This document shows, in pieces, positions 1 to 12,301 of a DNA stretch of 64,000 nucleotides. Each line of letters opens with the position of its first letter. Within the stretch, counting starts at the first letter, position 1. The notes beneath the pieces were generated by a model. It searched no databases, had not been told where the DNA came from, and saw only the letters and a list, made by a program, of their open reading frames with translations. Source of the stretch: Psococerastis gibbosa (taxonomy: Eukaryota; Arthropoda; Insecta; Psocodea; Psocidae); assembly GCA_963971405.1 (NCBI GenBank), contig OZ020491.1:11960855-12024854 (forward strand), read 5' to 3'. The position numbers and the translations under genes are program-made.

Positions 1-543
1 CCTCCGCATCAGTGCGATTGTCCCTCCAAACGACAACTCCCTAGTGTTAAATTATAAATTAATTCATATTTTATTATAATGAGCCGATTGGTGACTGTTT
101 TGCCGCTTGCTATCTCGCATAGCCGCATGCATTGTCTATTGTTGTGATATTTATTGAACAGTGAAAGAGGGCGGTGTTGCCCTGCAAAACGCATTTTAAA
201 ATTGAATATCAATTAATGTTATTATGGCAGCATTCTTCAGGTGTGTCCTGTGGATGCTGTGCGACTTTACATTATTAATGCTTTGGGGGGGGGGGGGTTA
301 TATGTCTAACAGTCAAATATCTCATGACATATCAATCGTAGAGTTGTCAAAAATGGCAGGACAGGCTGAAGACATTTTTTTAGTGTTTTCTTGCAAGATT
401 TGTGTCTCTTTCTAACATAGATTCGCCACAATTATTGAATTTGGTCAGTACAAAAAACGATCTCATCAATTGGTGGTGAAGTGATGTGTTAGTGACTGCC
501 CCATCTCTCCCATATAGAAGTGCAGGCTTGCCATGATGCACGA

Positions 544-731
544 CACTATCGGATCTAGAAATTTTTAGAGGGGGGGGGGGGGCTGAACTAGTGGATGGAA
601 AACCTATAGTCAGGAGGTCTATGATAGAGTGAAGACTTTTTTGAAAGTGCGTTTTATCTAGTGTAAGTTGGGTAAGAGAAGGGGGGGGGGGGGCTTTAGC
701 CCCCATTAGCCCATAGCTGGATCTGCTAGTG
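544..731. mobile_element. hAT-type MITE with perfect 8-bp target duplication
   Basis: The 188-bp element starts CACTATCGGATCTAG and ends CTGGATCTGCTAGTG, imperfect inverted repeats of 15 bp. It is flanked on both sides by atgcacga (536-543 and 732-739), the 8-bp duplication expected of hAT insertions. Just inside both ends are G-runs of about 15. No coding capacity. Confidence 0.9.
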
Positions 732-894
732 ATGCACGAGAGCTGAAGAAGTTGTCTTATGAGACAATCGGAGAGGGAAAAACCTTACAAGTGTACATAT
801 CTCATGAAATATGAATCGTAGAGCTGTTCAAAATATCAGGACTAACAGAACAACTTTGTCCGCGCATTCTATTACATGATATTAATGTATCTCG

Positions 895-1055
895 GAAGGA
901 GTTGAAGAACTGAGGCCAATTGTTGTGAGTGCAGCCCACATGTCAAGTATCGCGATGTAGGTGAGCATTTCTGTTCATTTAAATTAACTGATATTTTTGA
1001 CGGCTCTACGATCGATATTTCCTGAGAAAATCGACTTTGTACAAAAACACATAGT
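895..1055 (+). repeat. Dispersed repeat Y copy
   Basis: It contains aaggagttgaagaactgagg ccaattg, tgagcatttctgttcattta and ggctctacgatcgatatttc ctgagaaaatcg. The same order occurs at 41625-41785. Shorter pieces with catgaaatatgaatcgtaga gctgt lie at 305-372 and 793-860. Confidence 0.65.
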
Positions 1056-1099
1056 GGGGGTATTACGATTTGTTCTAAATGTCTTAACAAACTGGGCCC

Positions 1100-1430
1100 A
1101 ACCGGTTTTAGTACTTAACTTAGGTAGGCGCATCCAGCCCGGGGGGAATTTTGGCCGCTACCACTCAAGGGCGGATTTTAGGGGGGGGGGGGTCAGAGGG
1201 TCCGGACCCCCCCAAAACAGATTAACTTACACTAGACAACAATGGGTTTACAGTGGGAATTGGAAATAATTATGTTTTTTAATGTTATAATACACTGAAC
1301 CTGTCCGCTGACCCCCCCCCCCCTAAATTGGAGGCAAAATCCGCCTTTGCAGTGCCACTACACCACGCCATCTCGGATTGCTTCCAGTCTCGGGTGCCGG
1401 TGGCGTGCACATCTTCTAGTTCTTCGCTTT
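1100..1430 (-). mobile_element. Possible SINE interrupted by a hAT-like MITE
   Basis: Around the MITE at 1166-1349 the host text joins as ggccgctaccact and acaccacgccatctcgg. On the minus strand this is gatggcgtggtgtagtggta gcggcc, which has an A-box-like TGGTGTAGTGGTAGCGG. No B box is clear. The call rests on this one motif. Confidence 0.4.
1166..1349. mobile_element. hAT-like MITE with G/C-run ends
   Basis: The ends CAAGGGCGGATTTT and AAAATCCGCCTTTG are inverted repeats. Immediately inside are a G-run followed by tcag and a matching C-run preceded by ctga, extending the inverted repeat. The layout equals the other GGAT-type hAT MITEs here. Flanks ctaccact and gtgccact suggest an imperfect 8-bp duplication, with two extra bases at the right end. 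Confidence 0.75.
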
Positions 1431-2513
1431 AGCAACCGGTTTTAGTACAGGCTGCAAGTATTTATCACAATTTTTTCTACTTTATGACATCTCCTTTAGG
1501 ACTCGATATTTCACGAAAAATTACTTTAAAAAAAAAACCGGTAGTGACGGGTGTCCAATTTGCTCATAAGATACTTTCACAAATTTTAATTCAAATCTCC
1601 TACTACCTTTTCTCATTATCTTGGGAAGTATAACGACTATGTATTCCTATATCATTGGATGGTATATATTTTTAATAATTATGTTTCAAAAACCACGCCT
1701 ACTTTCTTAATTATAATTGGAGTAGAAGGCATTTCCACGGTGGGCAGTGGATTTACAGGAGTAATGACGCCTTCGTTACCGGCCCAAGTTTCAGCCCGTT
1801 CAAGAATCACACAAAAATAATCACAGTAAATTACGGGGTAGGTGTACCGGTTGTCAGATGTATTGCCAACGTCGCGACGCGGAGCCTGGGCCTCGTTCGT
1901 CCGCAAATACCAGGCTGGCCAACCCGGGCACCTCCTGCCCCGTGTCAGAACTGTCAAATTTTCTCCTCTTGCTTCAATAACTAGATAGATTAGGTGGCGT
2001 GAGCCAAATTATATGGACGGATTTATATCTGTAAATGCCCCCCTTTAGTTTTTGCCCGTTGTTGTTGTTTAAATTAGTTAGTCGTGTTGTTTCTGCACGC
2101 CTCCTCAGGTTACGTCGATGGCTGGTGTTTAGCATGTTTTATTTGCGAAAATTACAAATTATAGTCTAATTTATCTTGGCGCAATTGGTTCGGTTCCGGG
2201 TGCTACAGCAAGCTTTTTATACTCTGAAATTGGATTTTGTGCGTCAAATGTCAAAAATGTTAACCTTGAAAGTTTGACCCGAGTTCTCGATTTGAGGGTC
2301 AGTTATATCTATTTTTTTATTGACGGGGGTTTCATAAAGTCAGTATGGGTGAATGAGAGGCAATGCGGCCTGCTTCGTGTGGCTGAGTTTGTGAGATAAA
2401 TAAATAGCTGCATTTTTGTACATTGTACGATACTGAAGAAGTGACCAGATCAGAGCTGAATTGAGAACTGGCGGACATCACGTTCAAGCTCAGGGGAAAA
2501 ACGCCTGTTATGA

Positions 2514-2647
2514 TATGGGCATTCTGGGTGACACATCTCCTGGAAAGAGTTGAGGCTATTGTGGACCCAGGAAACATGAGAAGGGGGAGACCGAAGATGA
2601 CGCTGCCGAAAAAGATCCAGGCAGATATTGATCAACCCACAATCTAA
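2514..2647 (+). pseudogene. LINE C-terminal remnant of the RTE-like type
   Basis: The frame reads WAFWVTHLLERVEAIVDPGN, then RRGRPKMTLPKKIQADI and a stop. The run GRPKMTLP[KR]KI is shared with the minus-strand RTE-like copy at 42567-43382, so this is a decayed end of the same or a close family. The segment before it is not recognisable. Confidence 0.72.
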
Positions 2648-2964
2648 CACCAGGATGGTTGCCTCACATGAGGGTTGTATCCCGTCGGGGATATAACGCG
2701 GTAGAGGTTAAAGTAAATATTCGATATTGAAGATGTCACCGTTGAAGAGGTAGCGCTAAGGGGCTTGAAAGGGAGAGAGGGTACATGAAAGACTGAAGGA
2801 GTGGAAGACCAAGAGAGTGACGCAGAAGCCAACTTGAGGACGATCTCAGGAGTGTGTGACTGGAACCGGGGAACTGCTGAGTGGTCAGAAGGGGAGGAGG
2901 CGCATTACATTTACATAGCACCCAGGTGACTGGAGCTGATTGTAAATGATGATGATGAATATCA

Positions 2965-3056
2965 GTGTCACAAGACGATGCCCCAGATAGGCGTAGATCG
3001 TGGGTTTGAATCCCACCAAGGCAAGTTTTTCTAAATCCTCTATTTTCGGTTGCCAC
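2965..3056 (+). mobile_element. Half copy of the tRNA-like hairpin element
   Basis: The run gatgccccagataggcgtag, then atcgtgggtttgaatcccac and tcctctattttcggtt is the right half of the hairpin at 23.9 kb. The left arm is replaced by unrelated sequence. The B box carries one change (gggtttgaatccc). Confidence 0.65.
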
Positions 3057-4162
3057 AAGACGTTTCCAAAATGTTGCTGCACTGATACCATTACTCCTGA
3101 CCTTCCCATCCCCCTAATTTCACAGCTTCTGATGGACCTGCTTTCCATGTTTTCCTTCATTGGCCACCACTTCTCAGCTGAAGCTTAAAATCCTTCCAGA
3201 TGTTGTTGGTTGCTTGAGGATCCTTTCCGTCATGCTTAACATGGTAGATGCTAAATTCGGTCTGTGCCTCCCTCCACCTTATCCGCACAAATAAATGTAT
3301 CCCAATGTGCTGTCTATTTGAGTGGGACGCCCCGTCGTAAGATTAGATGTGTCATTATCCCCTGCAATGATACATAACCATCCGTAGGCTTCAAGATTGA
3401 GGTCGCTAATGCGCGTGGGCCCTAATCACCCAATGATTTCGATGCACTTTTAAGAGCCCCGGAGATACGTGTCGCCCTAAACAGGTTGTGTGTGGTCCCT
3501 CAGTCTCACCAGACCCTGTCGTGCATTCGTCTTAAGAACGGTGCAGGACCTGCATTTAGTAATGGTTAAGTCCTCAGGTGGAATTAACGAAAAAAAAGAG
3601 ACTAGCTGAGAAAAATGCGCTGAAAAATTGTATTGTCGCGGGGGCAAAAGAGAAGGATCAGCTATTCTGGAACAACAATAAATAAAATAATTAAAATTAG
3701 TAACTCTTTTAAGGTTGCCTATATAGTATCATCATGTTATCTGTGGCATTGTCTAGGCAAGCTCCCTGTGGGGCTCAGGGCCGGCTCTGCCCCCCGCTAC
3801 ATGTAAAAGGAGGCCTAAACTGTAAATCATATGCCCACGCAATCTTATAATTTTTTTAAGGTCCATTCAGGTATTATGTCACTGAATGAGCGTATACAAT
3901 AGATAGATGTGCATTGTTCTGTGTGATTTGAACAGATTTGAGGGTAATTTAGTGTGAAAATTGGAATACTTGCGCAGAAATATTGTTACCTCTAGCAATG
4001 AAAGTGTTAAATGAATTAAATTATTTTCGGTGCACGCTGCGGTAATGAGGTTGCATAACGTGAGATTTTATGTTAAGAATAAGTGTTTTACTGTTGTACG
4101 TTCTGCCGTAGCAGAAAAAGAGTGAATTGCCCAAGAAACAAAAATGATAAAAATAAAATAAA
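3057..4162. other. No recognised feature
   Basis: I see no long open frame, inverted repeat or family match in this stretch. It is intronic by position relative to osp. Confidence 0.5.
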
Positions 4163-5020
4163 GAACCGGTCCGGGTTTACTCGAACATGCTTTCCAATTT
4201 AAAATTAGTAGATATTGGCATGTGTAATTTCATAGGAAATAATTTCCCTATGGTTAAATTTCAGACCCCTCGAGGAGGGGGGGGGGGGGGGTTCACCTCG
4301 ATATATATTAAAAACCCCTTAAAACTCAATTGCATATTCTGGAACGAACAGACCAATACATTGTAACAGTAGTAACAATGGCACATGTCACGAAATGTAT
4401 TGGAGCGTGAATTGAATTTTCCATAATTTTCAAAAAAATAATTTTTCGCACAGAAGCAAATATTTTTTTGGGAATGCAACCTGCCCGTTTTTTGTTATCC
4501 TATTGAACACCTAAAACATACCTGAAGGTAGAAATCATCGATAGAAAGGTTCCGCAGAAAAATTATTTTTTATGAAAATATTATTAATTATATAATATAA
4601 TATTATTTTTATTTTTTTACCCCCAGAAGCAAACTATGAAGGGGCAAGCGACCCCCGCATTTTGTTAACATTAATAACGACTACAATATATGTGAATTTA
4701 AAAGAAATCGTTGGAGCCGTTTTTGAGAAATATTTTTTTTAATTTTTTGAAAATAAAATCCGCCCCAATTGAGTTAGCCCTAAATAAAATAAAAATTATC
4801 CCGAGGTATGATTTTTGTGAACATACATGCAAAATATTATCAAAATCGACCGAGTTTGCCCGGAAATCGACGCACAGACAGACAGACAGACAGAGATTTC
4901 GTAAAAACCACTTTTTTGGGTTCTTGGGACCTCAAAACGTGTAAATCCGTTGAAATCTCGGAATCGAAAATTTCGACCATCACAAAGCTTTCCTTATACT
5001 ACGTATAAATTGGAAAGCAA
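4163..5020 (+). mobile_element. TTTCC-family element, copy 1
   Basis: The left end is agaaccggtccgggtttact followed by cgaacATGCTTTCCAATTTA; the right end is GCTTTCCTTATACTACGTAT followed by AAATTGGAAAGCAA. The inner edges thus form an inverted repeat of about 14 bp, TGCTTTCCAATTTA. The right end itself can fold, GCTTTCC pairing with GGAAAGC around TTATAC/GTATAA, and is preceded by GAAAATTTCGACC. A G-run of about 14 lies near 4277 and an (ACAG)n tract near 4872. No transposase gene is visible, so it is non-autonomous. The superfamily is unknown. Confidence 0.85.
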
Positions 5021-6090
5021 AAATATGTATTGCATTTCTGTTAAATTATACAATCAAGTAATCAACAAGAAAGTAAAATCGTCAAAATATGATCTAAATC
5101 AGTTAGTTCTGTCATTGTCATTGTCATTGTGCTAGTACCCCATAGTGATAGTGTAGAAAGTTTTCTCTGAGAGATGGTCTCTAAGCAATTTTAATTTGGG
5201 GAAGTTGGTAGCATTTCTCGCCGCTCTCAGTTCACTTGGGAGTCCCGAAAATTTGGAACGAGGGCACGGTTTACATATGTATATTGAATACTACTGAAAG
5301 TGGCAGTTAGGTTTTACCTTATCACACGAAGTTTATGCTGAAGATAAAAATTTTGCGGGTTAGCCACTATTACTTTGAGTGGTCCTTACAAAAGAATATA
5401 TACTGTACTGTATATCCAGTCATGATTCTTGGCCGATTTCCCTAAAATATAAGTTTGAATGAAGATAATGTGTATAGTGGCATTCGACGTTGATGATGAT
5501 GGCCTTTGAGTGCACCCAACACTGACACCGTGACCTTTGCAGAGTGGCCTTTCTTATTGGCGGTGGCGCATCTCTTTCTCCTGGTGCTTTAATTTGGATC
5601 AATTCCCCTTTCCCGCGTTTCAACTCTTTGCATGTGCATCTGATCAAAAGTTCAAGCTCGTTCTGCCCCACGTTTCGCCTTGCTGGTTGATCTTTGAAAG
5701 TTTTCTTCATGTACCTATTGTTTTCAGTCTTATGCAGTTAATGTATCATTGAGAATTGATATTAACGGCTTGCTAATTTCTGTGTTGTTTTTTCTACTTT
5801 TTATGGTAGCATGCGGTACATAACTTTTTACAGTTGAATATCCATATTGCATACTGAGAGTACTGTCCCTAATGGAAAATAATCACTGATCTTTGTTCAA
5901 ATCTGTATGAGAAATACAAACATGGCCAGTTTTGACGCAGATTGCACGATAATATAAAATTTGTGGAACGATCGCATTACTAAAAAATTAAAACATCCTC
6001 TGAAATATATTAGGCCATTATATCCACATATAGTACAATACAATATTACAGTAAAGATATAGTATGTGTTCGGGACCGTCAAAACTAAAA

Positions 6091-6842
6091 AGAACCGGTC
6101 CGAGTTTACTCGAACATGCTTTCCAATTTATCAAGTAGCTAGAGGAAATGAGTAATTTCATGGTAATTAATTTTCCTATAGTTAAATTTCGGGCATCTCG
6201 GGGGAGGGGGGGGGGGTTTGTCCACCTGACGTCACCGGAGGTGAGGTAAATTCTAGATAGGTCAGACCAACAAATTACCACACAGCAATAATAAGCAACC
6301 TGTCCAGTTTCGTTACTCAATTTAACACCTAAAACATGCCTGAAGGTAGAAATCACCGATAGAAAGGTTTCGAAGAAAAATTAAGAAAAATTATTTTTTA
6401 GTCATTTTTCATTAAAATTTAATTATTTTTATTTTTTTTACCCCCAGAAGCAAACTATCAAGGGGCAAGCGACCCCCCGCATTTTGTTAACATTAATAAC
6501 GACTGCAATATATGTGAATTTAAAATAAATCGTTGGAGCCGTTTTTGAGAAATAATTTTTTTAGACGTTTTTTTGAGTTTTTTGAGAATAAAACCCACCC
6601 AAATTGAGTTAGCCCAAAATAAAAAAATGGTCCCGAGGTATGATTTTTGTGAACCTACATGCTAAATTTCATCAAAATCGACCGAGTAGTTTGCCCGGAA
6701 ATCGACGCACAGACACACAGAGCGACAGACTTTTTTGGATGCCTGGGACCTCAAAACGTGTAAATCCGTTGAAATCTCAGAATCGAAAATTTCGACCATC
6801 ACAATGCTTTCCCTATACTACGTACGTATAAATTGGAAAGCA
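6091..6842 (+). mobile_element. TTTCC-family element, copy 2
   Basis: This copy has the same order of landmarks as the 4.2-kb copy: agaaccggtccgagtttact, TGCTTTCCAATTTA, a G-run, a stretch rich in poly(T) and poly(A) around gcaaactatcaaggggcaag, an ACAGACA tract, and the terminal CTTTCC...GGAAAGC hairpin. It also carries cacctgacgtcaccggaggt, a segment lost in the first copy. Both are in the same orientation, about 1.1 kb apart. Confidence 0.87.
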
Positions 6843-6972
6843 ATTAATAATAAATAACAACCTATAATCATAAATACAATACGCTATGATTTTATCTGTA
6901 AACAACTTGAAAAGCCGAAATCTTTAATAACTTGCGTAATTAATAAATGAAGTGAAAATAAAAACTAATTAT

Positions 6973-7137
6973 CGACTTCGATGGCAATTGGCAAGGTGGT
7001 GTAGTGTGCTTGTACTTCTGCGAGTCTCTACACGCCATGCAATCGGAGACTTGTCGTACCTCAACATGGGTACTAATCTACAGAGACGACGACTAAAGAG
7101 GTCAATGGGATACATTTATTAAATATTGTTTGTATGC
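6973..7137 (+). mobile_element. SINE-B-like repeat, near full length
   Basis: The unit runs from cttcgatggcaattggcaag gtggtgtag through cgagtctctacacgccatgc, aatcggagacttgtcg and gaggtcaatgggatacattt to attaaatattgtttg. TGGCAAGGTGG near its start resembles a polymerase III A box but the B box is weak. Seven more copies or pieces occur in the window. Confidence 0.75.
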
Positions 7138-7721
7138 GACTATCTTTTTTAAATAAAATAATAAAATAAACTTGTTTTGGTGTTGATCCAGGGGTGACCA
7201 ATATCTACGTTGCATATCCTTTTGCTACCAACTACCATATTATACGACCTCGACCTGCCCGCCACTCGCACAATATGATTTAGCAAACTTGATGCTATTG
7301 TGGAACCCCCGCATATCGAAAAAGACAAAACAATGAATAACCGGCATTGCATCAATATTTTCGGCCTTTATAACACCTGCAGGCTGGACCTTCAAATGGG
7401 GAAAAACAATGTTTTGTAGTTTATTGTAGTAATATGTGCCATTGATACAATCGGTTTAAATGGATTAGACGGTGCCGCCACGCTTAGCAAACTGAAACCA
7501 TGATTGTGCAAAAGGCCAAGGCCCATCTGCCACTATTACAATGGAAGAGAAGTGTGGGAATAAGACGTCCAAGAAGACACTATTCTCAATGTCAGGTTAT
7601 AACGCAGGTTCACTTACCGTACCTGTCCAACTATCCGATGAGTCCTCCGTACCGTAGGCTACTATTAGACGGTCCGCTCCGCTGATTTCCACCAGTTTTT
7701 GTAATATTTTTTAATAAATTT

Positions 7722-7935
7722 TCGGCCCTCGGTTTGGTCCGGCCCATCTCTTTTTGGTCGTTGGTTCATCTCTCCTCGGTTCGGTCCGGTTCATCTCTCT
7801 TCGGTCTGGTCCGGTCTATCTCTCTTCGTTCGTCAGTTTGGTCCCGTCCAATTCGGTTTAGTCCGGTTCATTTCTTTTTGGTCCTCGGTTTGGTTCGGTT
7901 CTTCTCTCTTTAGACCTCAGTTTGATCCGACCAAA
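7722..7935 (+). repeat. Degenerate minisatellite, unit about 30-40 bp
   Basis: Variants of tcggtttggtccggttcatc tctctt repeat about six times with drift in length and sequence. Complete loss of symmetry at both ends makes the exact boundaries uncertain. Confidence 0.75.
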
Positions 7936-8008
7936 TTTCCGGATCGAACCCATTACTACCTTAGGTCATAGAGAAGCTAATAACAGGATTCCTGGTTCCC
8001 GACCCAAC

Positions 8009-8739
8009 TTAAGGCCAAACCGGAGGGTTGTGGCCTTGACCGTTGAGCGTTGAATACATAGAAATATAATAGAACTGAAGCGGCGGGAGTCATAATATGC
8101 CTTACGAGACACCCGTTAGCCATAAGCCAACTATCAGAGATACTGTAAGTACCAACGCAAAAAATATCGAAGTCTTACACATTGCAGCATAGCAAAGCGG
8201 ATACCTGGACCCGGTCAAAAACTCTGTAGTTTAGTAGTTAGCTTGTGCAGGCTATTTCCCCGCCGAATTGCGTACTTATCTTGTGCAGGCTACACTAGCA
8301 GCCATATTGATAACGGTCTCCAGCCACGGGATCGTTGAATATCCATTTTATAAACAAAGCCCCGCGTCTCGTACCTGTTCCGTATTTGACCTGTATTATT
8401 TCAAATAATTGCAGTTTTACCTATTTCTGGCGCGTTACTGTCAAATTATGTGTTGAACTTCTGACTACAGTGCATTTCATTACAAAAGTTGGAGGTTTTT
8501 CTTCCCTGTGGGGCACGTAAAAATGTTCTAAAAAGTATGTTTTTAATTGCTTCATGCACAAATTTTATACCTAATGTAATTGTAATTTTCGGTTTAGTCA
8601 ATAGTGTAAGCATGTCTACGCGTATACTATACACTTCTATCGATTTTTACTATACCACTGTGGTTTAAAACATATATTACGAACCCTCTGCAAAGACATT
8701 TCCAGGCCAGTCACGTGACCCCCTCCGGTTTGGCCTTAA
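8009..8739. mobile_element. TTAA-ended element, long copy
   Basis: Both ends read TTAAGGCCAAACCGGAGGG in inverted orientation. The TTAA at each end may be a piggyBac-type duplication or part of the repeat. Between about 8048 and 8358 it holds some 310 bp absent from the 20.0-kb copy. No transposase is visible. Confidence 0.8.
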
Positions 8740-9840
8740 TATCGTCAAACTAATTTATTATTTATTTTTACTCTGCTAGACTGGTCGGGTTTGGCAACCC
8801 CTACTACAACCTTTCACTTATTCCCTCCTACTGTATTGTGACCTTAGCTCAGGTAGCTGTGTTATCACATCAACTAAGTCCTGTTTCTGGCGGGAATCCA
8901 TTCGAATAATAGTTCCAGCATTCGCCACAAGGAAGGGTTTTGGTTTTACCTCTGCTATGTCGCCATTATGTTTTGTTTTTGGAGAAATGAAATGTGGCAT
9001 TATAATAAATCATAATAATTAATAATGTAGGTTTATTAAATTTAAACAAAACCATCAGTTTTTGCTTCGCTATAGTCTTTCGTCCGTAGCCACACAACAA
9101 CTGTCCCACAAGCTTGCCAACTTCTATTAAACCTGCAAGTGCTGAAGGATAAATGGCCAAGACGAGTGTTGGATATAGCAAAGTACTCCAAAATAAAATA
9201 TCGACTTGAAAATAATATCTCAGAACTTACACTTATACACTGTAAGTTTATGAATCAGGCATATGAGACCACGATAGGAAGGCACTTGAAACACTTTGTT
9301 TGTTCCAAGTGCCACCCTATTGTAGTCGGGTAGTAATTCCTTGGGTTTGGGCGATACAATTTTCTGAGTATTGTATAGTGGCGTGCATAAAGTAAAAATA
9401 AAACTGGCATTTAAGACCTTTAAATTGTCTGGTATGCGAAATATCAGACAAAACTAATTCCTTCTGTAGACTTTTCCTTAGACACGAACTACTAATGACT
9501 TTGTGTACATCATGAACTACCCAAGGTTTTACTACGAAACATTGACCCAAAACATACTTTAGTTATTGGATTAATTAAAATGATATAAATTAATGTACCC
9601 ATTCATAATTAAAACCAAGCTAATTATTTCTGAGAATTTACATACGAATATTGATATAATACGTTGATATCGGCTAGAGACAAGTTGATTAGACACACTG
9701 ACCTGTTTTCATTTTACCTACCGTACCTGAGACCTTGTTTTAGGCACTTTTTTATCATCAAGTTAGCTTCTCCAAAAACCTGGTTAGGTCGAGTCTGGAC
9801 AACAGTAAAGGCCACTTTTAAATGTCAAAATGGTACGTTT

Positions 9841-10228
9841 TGTAGGTTGCCACTTGCCAACGGCCTTACCCTGTTGAATCCATGAGAGCAGAGCATGTTT
9901 CAATGGGGCAAACTTGGTAGTGTGCACAGCGTTGGCAGGGGAACATGGTGAGACATGATAACGCGCTGAGACTATACAAGTCAGTCTACGTGCGTGTCGA
10001 GCACTGGTCACCTCCGATTTAACCGTGTGACTTTACCATGTTCCCCAAGTGGTTCGGAATCCACTAGAATCAGAAGGTCCACCCTGTCCGTCAACTCCCC
10101 TTTCCCCCGAGGTGAAGGAGTCTGCCCTTTGGGTGCCTCAAGTTAACAAACAGACTCACTCCCCCCGCCAGGCTGACAGGGTTGCTTAAGGCAGAAATTC
10201 TGAAAGCAGGCGTTGGAAACAACAACAA
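9841..10228 (+). repeat. Dispersed repeat X, copy 1
   Basis: The unit begins gtaggttgccacttgccaac ggccttaccc and includes gtgtgcacagcgttggcagg, ccaagtggttcggaatccac and ccaggctgacagggttgctt. The first 150 bp are almost identical to 18286-18440. The nature of the repeat is unknown; no terminal repeats or coding capacity are clear. Confidence 0.78.
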
Positions 10229-12063
10229 CAACAGCGTTTTTGTAGGTTAGTCACCGTACCTGAGTTTGTTTGCATATTTCTTGTGCCTGGTGATTTCGCA
10301 AAAGATCACTTAATATGTTCTCTGTACAGTCGTACAGATGTCCTTTATAGGATTGTCTGTTAACTGTCACTACGTAAGGTTTTTCACGTATCAACAGAAA
10401 ATGCTTCCTGCTGAGCCTGCGTCCCCACAGGCTATCTCTTCTCTGTGTACCTAGTTTAGCGACTGATATTCACTGATGGTGCCCTGACGAAACGCATGGA
10501 TTCAATTCTCCAATGAACTTCTTAGATGTTGACTTTGGCCGTGAAAGCCTTAGATGTCTTACTAGGCATGGAGTTATCAATTCCAGCACGCCTTAAAAAG
10601 GTTCCTCCCTACCTGTAGATTTTATGGATAGCATCGAATTTATTCCTTTGAGCCTGATGTTGGACAACTATGCTATTGTAATGATGGTCGAAGAAATGAG
10701 TATACCTACAGTCTACAGTCAGTTAGGGAGTTTGCATTATTTGTGTAAAAAATTAGAAAAAAAGAGATAGCTATGACGCCGCAATTGGACCGCGGGGAAG
10801 CAGTAGAGGAAAATGCCAGTCAATCAATGACAATCAAACGAACCGCCGGGGATTCTATCTTGGATCAATGCTAATTGGGCTTATTATCGAAATTGGCCTC
10901 CAACACCGCCATACTGGTGCTCTATTCCACGTTTTTGTGCGTTGCTGGCAGCTACAAGTCGATGGTATCACGGTCGCTTCACACCGCACCAGCGGCGCTT
11001 TGTTCAGACTATGGTAAAATCATGAGTAGCGATTTGGAGAATTAGTGAATACTATTCGGTATAGGGCTGAGCTGTAGGCTACTAGCGGGGTCGCAGGTGG
11101 CGGATAGCGAAAAGGCCACCAGATATGGTGATTAGCTGCGGATATAGCGAATGAGCCGTCCCCGACCAGGTAGCGGCTTAAGCGGAGGGTGTAGTGGCAA
11201 GTCGGGTGGTGCAGACTTGTCTAGGAAAAGCCAAAGTAGCCCGAGGATGGCTATGTGACGGGGGAGTAGTTGCCGCCACTAAAGAAGCAACTAGGGTACT
11301 CTTTTGTCCTGGGCTTTTATTACTTTTGTCGCATTGGCTAGTAACGCAGATGTTATGTTTGTTTAATTTTTGACAGCTACTAATCGCATTTTTTTGTAGG
11401 ACTATATGACCTTACCTGCCGACCTAATATGGCCATTATTTTTTATCTTAACCTGGAGTAAGAAATGTAAACAAGATAATTTTAGAATGAAAGGAGCTAT
11501 TCAAAATTGTTTTGTTTACATTTATAACCCCAAAATAAGTTGATACTAACGCTGAATGAAAGCAGATTGCCTACAATCGCGTTTTCATTCGTTTACTGTC
11601 CTGTCGTACATACTTCAGCGACTTTCATGGCATGACCAGTCAATGAAACAGCGCATTGTCGATGCAAAGCACCTGACGTACGGTAGTTATACGTAGCTGG
11701 GCAACAGGAAATGACCAATTGTATTGTAGGACAGAGCTCAGGCAGGTATTGTTCCCGATACTTTGTGTTGGAATTCGTAGGAGGGTGCGCCTATTGTGGC
11801 GTATAGGTCCGGGCACGTGCCCAGTCACTTGACAATGCTAATACTAAATACGGTGGAACGGAAGCGCCTTAAAGGCATGCGACCTGAATGCCAGGTAGAA
11901 AGGGGTTACCTATCGAATACAAGAGACCCCTTAAGCGAGCGCCTCTAAGGCTGACGACCTAGATGCCGGTATTGTATTGTTTAGCGGTTCGGCACTTGTA
12001 AGTTGTAGGTGACTTCAATACCATTAAGGGCGGATTCTATCAATATGGGTCGCATTTCGGTTC
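10229..12063. other. No recognised feature
   Basis: The region is somewhat richer in G+C around 10790-11280, but short frames are all interrupted and no repeat family is recognised. It would be the first place to look for an unannotated promoter or upstream exon of osp. Confidence 0.4.
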
Positions 12064-12301
12064 GGCGCGGTTTCCACCGACCTGCTAGTGCTAAATACAA
12101 ATACGGTGACGTGGTAACAGACATTCAAGACTTAGGCGGGGTTTCCACTGACCTCGCATTGCAGAATGCAAATGACATTGACGAAAATTTGAATTTTTCT
12201 TTTTATAGAAAACTATTAAGTCTAAGTCCCTAAGTCTTGAATATCTGTTACCACGTCACCGTATTTGTATTTAGCACTAGCAGGTCGGTGGAAACCGCGC
12301 C
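12064..12301. mobile_element. Harbinger-like MITE (TTCCACCGACC family), copy 1
   Basis: The element begins GGCGCGGTTTCCACCGACC and ends with its reverse complement. The arms pair almost perfectly over about 75 bp (through gctaaatacaaatacggtga and cgtggtaacagacattcaag). A 3-bp repeat TTC flanks it. The centre holds one arm only of the inner unit seen in larger copies, so it is an internally deleted copy. Confidence 0.85.

Noticed and set aside
2736-3056. Minus-strand open frame with GGIQTHDLRLSG
   Set aside because: Peptides of the GGIxTHDLRL type come from translating tRNA-like repeats. Here it covers the half copy of the tRNA-like hairpin element.
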